NCBI RefSeq assembly: GCF_000003815.2
Contig: NC_049981.1
Span: forward strand, 23,480,273-23,544,272
Length of the DNA: 64,000 nucleotides
Source: Branchiostoma floridae
Lineage: Eukaryota; Chordata; Leptocardii; Amphioxiformes; Branchiostomatidae
Reading direction: 5' to 3'
The stretch's first letter is position 1. Each line of letters starts with the position of its first letter. The notes beneath the pieces are model-generated. The model had not been told where the DNA came from. It was given only the letters and a program-made list of their open reading frames with translations, and ran no database searches. A program made the translations under genes and the position numbers. This document shows positions 13,501 through 25,500 of this stretch, one piece after another.

Positions 13501-16500
13501 CACAAGAAAATGTCCGCGTCATCTTAGCGTGCAGACAACAACAGCAAAAATGGCGTCGCAGAAAAAAATACAAAGCCACTACGGAATATTTGGTGTAAAT
13601 CTACGAATTTCTAGGCAGAAATACAGTCAAATTCATAGCGTCAAAGCGCAATATGTAAGGCACCTACATTTTGACCTACGAACAATTCGGAATCAAACCC
13701 TCATTACAAAAATCCGCCGCCACCCAAGCGTACAAACAACAACAATCAAGTTTCAAAATGGCGCCGACCGTGCGCCGCATGGTTCTCACAAAATTATTTC
13801 TGCGGCGCCGCATCGAGGTCGGCAACCTTCAAGTCTGGCGATGTTTTTATGCGTGAAAATTTTGCGATCTTGTTCGTTCCATGGCGGGCGACTTCTTCCA
13901 GAAACGTCTTTTTGATCGAATGCGTGGCCGATTCGAGATTCGCTGATGTCCCTCACAAGTTTTCGCTACCAAATTTCGCAATCTTGGTCCTGCTTCCGGA
14001 GTATGGTGGTGGTTCCCGCTACGTTTTTTCTCGCTGTTCGCCGCCTGTATGGCTTTCTCGGCTTCCTTATTCACGACAGCAGTATCAAGTGGGCTGTTGT
14101 CGTCGTTGGGTCGGCTATGTCCGCCAAAATTAAGCGGGCCGCCGGCCGGCCAGAGTCGGCGGTCGTCAAGCGCGTTTTGAAATCACCGCGTCGGTACAGT
14201 AGTTGTTTATTATTCAGAACCACACGCAGCGCCGGCGTGTATGTTATTTCTAGTCATGTATTTTTCGGACTTTAGACATGTAAACGACCGAGGGTTTTGG
14301 TAATATTCATGCTATTTTTTCACACATCCGACTGAAAATTTAGCGCCTCCTTCACAACGCTAAAATTAAGTGACGCGAGTTACTCCATTTTCCACAAAAC
14401 GCTATAATTTCCAGACGCGAGAATTTCAAGAATTACAGTATTTGATCGTCTCTTCCTGAAGCGGCTTCAGGGGCCAGGGACTCCCAAAGTCCGCACACAC
14501 CGTCTGCAGGACGTTCCGAAACTCTGGTGTTGTGCTGTCCGTCGCCATTTTTCTGAGAACTGCACGCGGGGGATCGATCAAGTTTCCTATCCCCGCCTAC
14601 TACTCCGCCCGGCCTGGCGCCGGGGATCACGTGATGGCTGGGCGGTTACCATAGTAATTCCTATCCTGGCTTCCTATTGGTGACTCCAGAAACTGGAATG
14701 GTCCGCGCGGCTTAGAACTGTTCTGCCACAAGCTCTCGGGGGGAGGGGGTCATTAAGCCCAGCCGGCGAGAGCTTGTGTAAACACAGGCTAGTGTGTCCC
14801 TGGCTTTATTATAAGCGGTGTAATTTGATTTCAATGCCAACAAAGAAGTAACTCCTTTCTGGTTCCCACGTACTTGACCTAGGCATATTTACATGCCGGC
14901 CTGCACGTTAGCACCTTTACAAATATGGCAGCTTCATGCGTCTTTCTATTACTTACTGTATTGTACTAGTATCCCCCTAGCAATGCATCTGCAAACTGCA
15001 GATAATCTTGTGAAGCAATACAGTCAATGACATATACAAAATGCTAGTGGTTTCAATACATATGGTATTTCCTCAAAGCACTTGCAAAATGTGTAAAAAT
15101 CATTTACAAATAAAATCTTTTACAGTAGCTTTAAATGATTCTTACACATTTTGCAATAAAAGTGTTTTGAGGAAATACCATGTGTTATGAAACCACTAGT
15201 ATTTTGTGTATGTCATTGACTCAGAGGTTTAAAGTGGTTAAAACCGTTAATGATCGCAATTTCATAATCATTTGGAGAAGGTATGGCACCGTTGAATTTT
15301 CGATGGTCAGCCTTTGTCCAAATGTCTCGGTCACATACAGCGCATGATTGTCGTACAAAACAGGGCATTCTTACGATAGTCATACATGTGCCTACATACT
15401 GTGTCTTCTTGGTACAATTTGATGGACAAGGCTGTCTTAGATCCTTGACGGCCTTTGATGAATATGACTGTGCTGTAAGTCTTATGTAACTGAAGTTATT
15501 GTCACGCCGCAGTCCTGGGATGTGTTCTTCCGGAACGCACAACGTGGCGCCGCGCCCGGAGAGGCGTACCAGTCCCCGCCCCCCATGGCGGCCATGATGC
15601 CCGTGCAGCCGGTGGCGTGGCCCATGATGCCGCTACCTGCGGCGCCCGCCGTGACCTCGGAACAGATAAGCGGGAAGGTCATCGATGACCACCTCGCTGT
15701 TCAGGCCATCATCAGGTCATATCAGGTCAGTTAAGGGTCCTCTATATACATGAAAGTATATAATAATCTTTATGAACTATTTTGTCATATGAGCCAAAGA
15801 ATACACCACATTTGAACATTTGACTATTTCTGGACTCACATTTGAACTTGAACTTTGAACGTTATTAAAGCACCACATTACAGGCACATGGGTAAGCCTG
15901 AATTGTGTTGGTGTGTACACATACAGCAGATCATTACAAGTTTTGCTTTTTATATTAGGTTAGAATTCCAACAACAGTTGAAAACAAGTGCAGTTGAATA
16001 GACTAGAGCATACTCATCCACACAGTACCATCCACATTTTGTTGCTCCGTGTAACATATTGATACCATTTTAGAATCTTGTAAGTTTTGATTATGTATGG
16101 CATTGTTTAATACCAACACATCATTTTTGTAACAGTGTTACTATTACTAGTTCACCTTTATCTGTGGTGTAACCTACATGTACTTGTATATGATTATAAT
16201 GTCAGAATTTAGGGATACCAAGTCAATGAACAGTGGTTTAAAAGTGCAATAGACTCTAGTTTGAAATGTATTGCAATTGGAAACCACCGTCCATCAACTT
16301 GGTATTCCTAATACATGTAGGTTACTTGCAGATAAAGGTGAACTTATTATACGCATTTTGATAGTAAGACAATTGCTCTAATACAAGACAATCGCTAAAT
16401 CTGAAAAATCAGAGGAGAACCATTTTGAGATCTGCAGTTTACAGTTCTTGTAATATTGCCAACCTTAATGTGTATGTTTGAGGGTTTCAATTGTTCTGTA

Positions 16501-19500
16501 GATTTTCAGTATGTGAATACAAACATATAACATTTAGACAGTACTAGTAGATGAGTTAGCTGACATGACATGTCCTCAGGATCCCAGTGTAGGACAGGAG
16601 TTAGGCAGCAGTGATGAGATGAGGACCAGGATAGAAACAGTTGTACCTCACCAGAGAATGCATGCCATGATTAGGGCCTACCAGGTGAGACTGGGTCACA
16701 GGCATAGGAGTCACCTGAATGGCTGTAATCCAGTTGTCAGTTTGTTTGTTGAACAGTTAGTTTGTCAACAGTTTGTATAGGGTTTTTACTTGTTTCAAGC
16801 TCAATATGTTTCCCCTTGAGTTGTGAATACTCTACAAGTGGAAGACCCTGTGTTCTACCATGTTGAGGTTAAGTTTCAAAGTTTTTTTTTAACAAAAGCT
16901 GTTTTATTGAACAGTTGAACTTGAACATTGCATTCAGATGAAATATTTCTTTGTTTTGAAGCTGGTTTTCACTTAATATACACAATTAGATTTCAGTACT
17001 TCACCAATGTCTAGCTTCTATTTGTAACTCCAATTACTGTTCATTGTTTTGTAATGCAGTTTTTGATGTTATGAATTGAAATATACTTATTCTTGTTTAA
17101 TCCAAAAAATGTTTATGTTTGAAGTTATTAGATTCTAGCACTTTTCTACAATCAAGGACAGTTGTCAGCATAGACCTTGTTCCAGTCTTACTGTTGCACA
17201 TTATCATTTTAAAGCAGATGTACACAGAAATTCTTTATGTGATGATGATGAGTTTTTTCATGAGAATCATTGATGTACATTGTATTTTTATTTCTGCACA
17301 GTTATTGTTGATGTAAGGGCTTCTTACACAGACATTGCATATGTGATGGTCCTATGCAAGAATAAAGAATTTTTGTGATGCTTTGACAGATCCGTGGTCA
17401 CCAATGTGCCAAGCTGGATCCCCTGGGTATCATGGAGGCAGACCTGGACACCTCTACCCCGCGGGAACTCACGCTGCCGTACTATCGCTTCAGCGAGGAG
17501 GACCTGGATCGCACGTTTGTGTTACCCCAAACTACCTTCATCGGAGGTGGCAATACCTCCCTCCCTCTGAGAGACATCATACAGAGATTAGAGGTGTGTA
17601 TTAAAGAAACAGTAAGTCTAGCGTATGTTATGTTAAAAGGGGTGTTGGGGTAAGGGTCCAATGGTTATTATAGTGAAATACTTACCTCTTAAATGACAAG
17701 TACAATCACAATTAAAGTTGTAATTATCATAATAATAATTGTATAATCATGCCCAAGTGCCTTTAGATACAAAAAGCATTATGAGGAAATGATGCTAGGC
17801 TTAAATATCATTAGACGAATTTACAGTTTTTCTGTCATGTCGTTGACATTTTTTTCTGACACCACAGGAAACGTACTGCCAAACCATCGGCCTGGAGTAC
17901 ATGCACATCAACGACCGGGAAAAGTGTGACTGGATCCGGCAGAAGTTTGAGATCCCAGGGATCATGTCCATGTCCAACGAGACCAAGAGACTGACGCTGG
18001 CGCGCCTGGTCAGATCAACAAGGTGGGATGATATGCATAGCGGGTTTTAGGGCTCAGAATTCATTGTAGGGAATAGGTGCACTGGTGAACCCTACCCCCT
18101 CGACAGATAAACGTTTTGTCTGAAATTTTGTAGCAAAGGTAAAATTTTTAGACAAAAAATAGAGCTTTTATAATTTTTTTCACACCAAATATTTTAAGTT
18201 GTGATTTTTATGCAGTACATCATAATCATATGTAATGGGAAAATTACAATAGTCATTTGCTCTTTTATCTATTTTTTGGGTGGAGCCTTTTTAACAAGAC
18301 CTTGATACTTTGCATGTTTGCAGATTTGAACAGTTCCTGGCCACCAAGTACCCTGCCGAGAAGCGGTTTGGGCTGGAGGGCTGCGAGGTTCTCATCCCCG
18401 CCCTGAAGACCATCATCGATCGCTGCACGGAACAGGGCGCCGAGAGCTTCGTCATGGGCATGCCACATAGAGGACGTCTCAATGTTCTCGCCAATGTTGT
18501 TCGTAAAGACTTGGACCAGATCTTGTGTCAGTTTGATTCCAGTCTGGAGGCCGATGACGAGGTATATATATGATGATATGTACAAAAGCTGCATCTAGCA
18601 TTGTAGTTTTTGAAAAGGTGCATTTTGATTAGATTATGTCTATCTTGTCCTCTCAATGACACGGATGTCAAGGGACTTGGTACTAGGTGATGATTGTAAA
18701 ACAAAAAAATTATTTTAAAACCCTGCCGTTGGGTGCCATTTTTCTCCTCCCTTCTTGTGTTTAATGTCTTGCTTAGTGTCATGCCTGTCCTTTTAAAATA
18801 CTCTGATATCATCCTTCTTTTCCATTGCCTACTCCTTTTTTTCCCTCCCTGGACAGTTCCTTTTCTGTTACTTTTGGCTAGTCCGAATGACTGTAAAGTG
18901 TGACCATATTACCACTTTTCTTTTCCGTGCTGTTGTTGTTACTTTTGTTCATAAAAGATCTGGTAGTCACACAGTCTTTAAGTACAATAAAAAAAAGCAA
19001 TAAATCAACAAATTGTACACAAACACCTCCTACAGGGTTCTGGTGACGTGAAGTACCACCTGGGCTGCTCCCACATGCGACTGAACCGCACCACCAACAA
19101 GTCCATCAAACTGGCGCTGGTGGCCAACCCCTCCCATCTGGAGGCCGTTGACCCCGTGGTGCAGGGAAAGACACGGGCGGAGCAGTACTACAGGGGGGAC
19201 ATTGAGGGCAAGAAGGTTCACTTTTTTCTTTTTCTTGAAAAAGTTGCATGGGTCATTGCAATGGAGAAGAGCATGGTGTGGAGGGATGTGTGGATTTGTC
19301 CCCTTCCAAGGTGTGGAGTTTTAGAGAATTCTAAGTTAAATGGGATTATTCTAAGGCATCTTGAGGGGAAAATTACCCAGTATAATTATATAATTCCCTA
19401 GTCAACATGAATTTTATGCTTGTCAGAGAGCCTGCCAGGGACATGAGGGCCTCTTAAGAGACAAAACAGTACAATCTCGGTCTGGCAGAATTGCAATTAC

Positions 19501-22500
19501 AAAGCTAAGTTCCAAAGCTAAGTTCGAAATTCTGATCATGTAATACAGGAAAGGTTTTATCAATTAGATGTCAAAAATAATGCTGCATACTAGTGGACTA
19601 TCGGTACGGTAGTACCTTTACATCCATTACCTTACACAAATATCTAGGTATACCAGTCCACACACAGACAAAAGTTAGGTGCACATCTCCAATTTTGGGT
19701 GCGCAAAAGTACATAATTATATTTATGCACCCAGTAACTAAACATGCTTCATGTTGGGCCCATGTAACATATGCAACTGTCTTTCCTTTTGATTAGGTGA
19801 TGAGTATTCTGATGCATGGAGATGCGGCGTTTGCTGGGCAGGGAGTTGTGTTCGAGACCTTCCATCTGAGCGATCTTCCCGCGTACACCACCCACGGAAC
19901 CATTCACGTGGTGGTCAACAACCAGATCGGTTTCACCACCGATCCTCGCTTCTCGCGCTCGTCGACATACTGCACAGATGTGGCGAAGGTAATGTAATGA
20001 CATAAACAGGAAACATGCAAACAATTGCACTTAATGTTGTAAAAGGGGAAAGACTAGTGGGATTTAACTTAGGGTAGGAAGAAGTTTGCAGTTGAAATGA
20101 AGGTGTAGGCAGAAAGATGCAAAACAAAACTTTTTAACAGAAACTCCTTTTCACTCCTACTGCAAAACTACATCCCTGCAAAAATAGATGAATTAGCTAC
20201 ACCTTCAAAATGTCCATGCTGTGAAAACAAGTACCAGATTGTATGACTTTAATCATCAAGGACTTTCCATGTGTCATTGAATCTAGTTTGTTCACATTCG
20301 ATGTACAATTTCATACAATGTACTTATACATGCCTACATTGTAGGTGGTGGAAGCGCCCATTTTCCACGTCAACGCGGACGACCCGGAGGCAGTGGCCCA
20401 CGTCTGTAACGTCGCAGCTGATTGGAGGTCTGAGTTTGAGAAGGATGTGGTGATAGACCTGGTATGACATACTGCTTCAATGTTCTATCTTTCAAAATAG
20501 TTGCATCGGGTTGGTAGAATATAGGATATAGGAGAATTCTTTTTACACAATTAAGTACTTAGTAAAACATTGCTTACATTTTAATGTCTCTCAGATGCCT
20601 TCGTCAGAGCTTCTAGCGTGTAAAAAGAATTATCCTATATCCTATGTTCTATCTTTGTTGCAGTTAGAATGTCTTGATCTGCCATATACATGTACTATGT
20701 ATATTTTGCTTCAGCTGTCTTAACAGGTACTGACAGTAAACTCCAGAATGAAAATCATCTTTAATGATGGTTTTGTAGTCTAGCATAAGCAAACCGTAGT
20801 AAAGCTGCATTGTTCTATCGGCAATCAAAAAAGGGGCATGCATAATTCTAAGCGTAACAGTATTCCAAGCTGACATGTTCCTATCCACCCTTTTGTCAGG
20901 TATGTTACCGGCGCGGCGGGCACAATGAGATGGATGAGCCCATGTTCACCCAGCCACTGATGTACAAGCAGATCGGGAAGCAGCCCACCGTGCTGAGACA
21001 GTACGCTGAGAAGCTCATCTCAGAGGGCGTGGTCACACAGGAAGAGTATGAGGTCAGTACACATCTTTGAGCATCCTTAATACGTGTTTTGACTTCTGTG
21101 CATTATAGTCATACTATGGAATTGTGGTCATTTTCCTGCCTTGTGAGACAGACATGTTGTCAATCATCCTTTGCACACCTTTTGGTATATACCCTTAAAG
21201 TACAATGTATAAACATATAGTGTCGGTGCAATCCCCATTTCCATAGCTCTTTGACCACACAGGCCACTATAGCTGAAAGCTACATGTAGTTCATTGGTAG
21301 TGGGTTGTGTTTAACTCCTGTACTTTTTATCGTGAGTGAGAAAGATACTGCTAACAGTGACACAAAGAGCAGCATGTTATCCTTGCTGTTTTGTACGTTT
21401 TTATGTTGACTGGGTGAGGCAGATGAGCACAAGCAAGGTCAGAGTAGGAATGAAATGATGGAAATTAAAATCATGATCTCTATGAAAAAAGCCTGTGAGA
21501 AACTTTCTAGTTTGACTTTTCGCTTTTCTGACGGATTGTGACTGTTTCCATTTTAGGAGGAAGTTTCCAAGTATGACAAGATTTGTGAGGAGGCGTATCA
21601 GCAGGCCAGGGAGGAGAAGATTCTGTCAATCAAACACTGGCTGGACTCACCATGGACAGGTTTGTATATACAATGTTAGAGCAGATTAGATCTTCCGCCA
21701 CTGTTCAGTACACATGCACAGAGCGAGTCCTTGGGGACATAGGATGCTTATGCAAGTTGAGTCTGGAAGTAGGTACAACAAAATGTACTTAATCTTGTAA
21801 CTGATTGAGCAAGGAAAAAAGAAAGAAAAGGAATAAGAAGACGATAAGTTCATTTGTGGTATTACCTGAAAAGATGTGCAGTGAGTGATGTACAGCTACC
21901 TTATCGAAATTACTTAGATGCTAGGTGTAAGTTTATAAGTTTGTGTTGTTTATAAGTTTGTGGAAGGACTGTCAATGTTTTCAGGTGCTATGAAACCAAG
22001 TCATTCATTACCAATCCCTATTAGCAAGGGCCTAATTTCTGTATGTTTACAATACCTTGTAAAATATAGTTTAATGGGGTTTGCGGATTCTTGGAGACCT
22101 GGTCCTGGCAGATGATGATGATGCGGGATTCTTGTTTTTCAGATTTCTTCAAGGACAAGACACGTGACTCGATGATGGTGTGCGAGTCGACAGGAGTGGG
22201 CGAGGACATCCTGACCCACGTGGGGACGTTCATGGGCAGCCCTCCCCCCGACCCCAAGTTCACCATCCACGGGGGCGTGAAGCGCATCCTGCGTCAGCGC
22301 GCCACCATGGTGAAGGAGCGCTGGGTGGACTGGGCGATGGCGGAGGCCATGGCATTCGGCTCCCTCATGCACTCCGGCTTCCACGTCAGACTGAGCGGAC
22401 AGGATGTGGAGAGAGGCACCTTCAGGTGGATGTCTGACTGTTCAATCAGAGCAAAATTTTGATCTTAGCCCAAAAGTATTTCATAGTGATTGTGTGTGTG

Positions 22501-25500
22501 ACTATAAACATGTTGACTGAATAAAGACTCACCTTATTTTCTTGCATAGAATATGCACCCCAATTAAAATAATCACCCCTGATTGGTGGAAATCTCAGAC
22601 AGATTTGTGAAACTGAAAGGTAAAATGGACAAACTCAAATAAAGTATGCACCCCTTCTCAACCAATTTTGAACTTGACAAATTCAAATATTATGTTATAA
22701 AAGTTATTTTGCATAAATGCCACTGTCATTGGCTTGTGAATTGTAAATTGCTTGCTGCAACTTAAAGAATTACTGAGAATGACCTGGTCGAACAAATTTG
22801 ATCATGAAAGATGATCATGATTCTTTTTACCCATGTTTTTCCTTCACATCTCCAGCCAGCGCCATCACGTGCTGCACGACCAGAACCGTGACAAGGTGTT
22901 CTGGACCCCGCTGGACAACCTGTGGCCAGACCAGGCACCGTACACCGTCTGTAACAGCTCGCTATCCGAGTATGCTGTCATGGGTGAGCGCCACTATACA
23001 TACTATATAAGACACTTAATGTGAAAATCATATATATCAGGGCTCAAAATCCTTTTTTCTGCATACCTTCACTGGTGCAGGTAACATTGAAAATTACCTG
23101 CACCAGATAAATTTTGCAAGCACCACTCTGAATTTAGGAATTATGGACCAGGTAAGTGCATGTCCTACCCCACTTGTCCGATAGCGCAAGTAAGATTTTT
23201 TCCATGACTGAGATTTGACATACTTGTTATCTTTCACAGTCATGTCATCAAGCATTAGTCAACACGGAAAAAGCAAAGCCAATAATAAAACTTAAGACTT
23301 CCTTTGATGGAAGTGACAATACCTCTAGACAAATGTCATTTAAGTCTCGGGCAAGTGGAAAGTTGGTTTGGGCAAGTAAATCTTTTATGTAGTTGCCTGA
23401 CAGGACAAGTGATTTTTTGAAAACTTGTTCAACCTTGCTGCACTAATCACCATTGTACAAAATGATTATCCTTATTTCTGTTGCAGGCTTTGAGTTGGGA
23501 TACAGCATGAGTAACCCCAATGCCCTAGTCCTGTGGGAGGCTCAGTTTGGGGACTTCTCCAACACTGCCCAGTGCATCATCGACCAGTTCATCAGCAGTG
23601 GGCAGGCCAAGTGGGTCCGGCAGACTGGCATCACCCTGCTCCTACCCCATGGGTATGAGGGAATGGTACGTCCCAACTTCACTGTTCTTGGTTGATTGTA
23701 TTTAAAGGCTGTCACTGTTATCTGCTATGTGCAGATTTAAGTGTAAACTTTTGAAAAGAACAACCCAGACACTAATAATGAAATCCTGTGATTCGACAAG
23801 GATTTTCTCAGATCATGACCCCAAAAAATAATAAAATAATGCCCTGGTGTAACAGGCCAAAATGTACCAGATTGTACCTGGGTATATCCTAACAAGGGGT
23901 ACATTCTGGCTTATTACATCGATACACTTTATATTTACCCTTTTACTACTAAAAATAAGCAAGTTCTCTTGTAACTTGTGATGAGCTACATATTTATACC
24001 CAAACTATTTTTCACTCCCAAAATGTGTTGTGTTGTTGCTGTAGGGCCCTGAACACTCCAGTGCCCGTATGGAGCGCTTCCTGCAGATGAGTACAGAAGA
24101 TCCAGATCTTTACCCGGTAGGTTAAAATAAAGAAAGTCTCAATGTCTGTATAGATTACAGTACATATGCACCGCATACAGGTATGTCACAACTTTTCATG
24201 AAGTCATTTTGGGAAAAGTCATGCATGTGTTCTTCAAATATTGTACAATGCCCTGTAACAAATGTAACTGAAAGCAACTGCATCAAAATGTATGATTATT
24301 GCAGTCAGTGTTATCTCCAGCCTGAAATTTTTTTCCGTCACCTGGATGTTAAACGGAATTTCTGCTCATCTGTGTTGGTAAATTCCATATTGAAAAACTT
24401 AAAATTTATGGTGAGTCCCTTCTTTGTGTTGGAACAAAGTTTAAACTTTTTCAATATCAAATGCATCTGTGCTGAATTTCTGGAGATCTTTGCAAAATTT
24501 CATTTGTTAAATTTCTCTACATGCCAATTTTTGTCTGTCACAGAGGATGAAATGGGCAAAATTTTTGTCCGTCCCCAGCTGCAAAATTTTGTCAAAGGAC
24601 AGAAGGTAAGGATGCTGGCTATAGAACCCAGCTGATTACAGTATTTTTTTTTTGTCTTTGCAGGAAATCGATGAGCGGTTTGAGATCCGTCAGCTGTTTG
24701 ACCACAACTGGATCGTCGCTAACTGCACCACTCCGGCCAACTACTTCCACCTGCTGCGCCGACAGGTGCTGCTGCCCTTCAGGAAGCCTGTGAGTACACA
24801 AACGTCCCTACGTTTTCCCTTCATGGTGTTCTTTCAGCTGGTTGTGATGACGCCAAAGAGTCTGCTGTGACATCTAACCAGACATAGCAAACATCTAGTA
24901 ATCATGTATATGTAAAGTGATTATATTAGTGTTACTCAGATGTCCCAAAGTTTGCCCTTCATGCTGTACTTTCTCTGTACTTCCAGCTGGTTGTGATGAC
25001 GCCAAAGAGCCTGCTGCGACATCCGGAGGCGCGCTCGTCGTTTGACGACATGCTTCCCGGCACCACGTTCCAGCGTCTGATCCCGGACTTGGGCCCGGCT
25101 GGGCAGAACCACGAGCAGGTGCAGCGCCTCATCTTCTGCACAGGGAAAGTCTACTACGACCTGACCAAGGTACGGAAACACAAAATCTTCTGCAGTCAAG
25201 CTCAAAGTGTAATGCTCAGGGTTATAGCTAGGATTTTGTCATAGGGGGTCCAAATTTCGTGATGAGTCACGGTAAGTGATATAGACACGACTACTGTAGG
25301 TAGGTCTGGGGGAACCGTAGTTTCCAGGAGTTTTCAATAATTTGCATTCTAAGGTATCCTGAGTGGCAAAATTACTGTCAGAGAGGTCACAGTAGAAGAC
25401 TGTTACCACAGATGACCTGGTGGCATCCCTGGTCAATCAGAATTTCATGCTTGTCAGTGGGTCTGCTCCCCATTGTATATAATCTAGTGCATCCTATTTC

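Larger units (their letters stand above)
7554..15512 (+). other. OGDH intron 1 (about 8 kb), repeat-rich
   Basis: This is the longest intron of the gene. It carries a hAT-like MITE, SINE pieces, degenerate tandem repeats, a microsatellite, a GC-rich block and a long hairpin, listed separately. None of the open frames in it has a recognisable domain. Confidence 0.85.
15726..17389 (+). other. OGDH intron 2 with a candidate cassette exon and one hairpin element
   Basis: Apart from the candidate cassette exon and the hairpin listed separately, the intron is AT-rich with no other coding signal. Confidence 0.8.

Noticed and set aside
13487-14275. Overlapping open frames up to 142 codons on both strands in the GC-rich block
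   Set aside because: They overlap in different frames and strands, have no domain or splice support, and are expected from the base composition.
24183-24635. 150-codon open frame in OGDH intron 14
   Set aside because: It lies between well-supported exons 14 and 15, shows no OGDH or other domain, and has no splice pattern that would fit.
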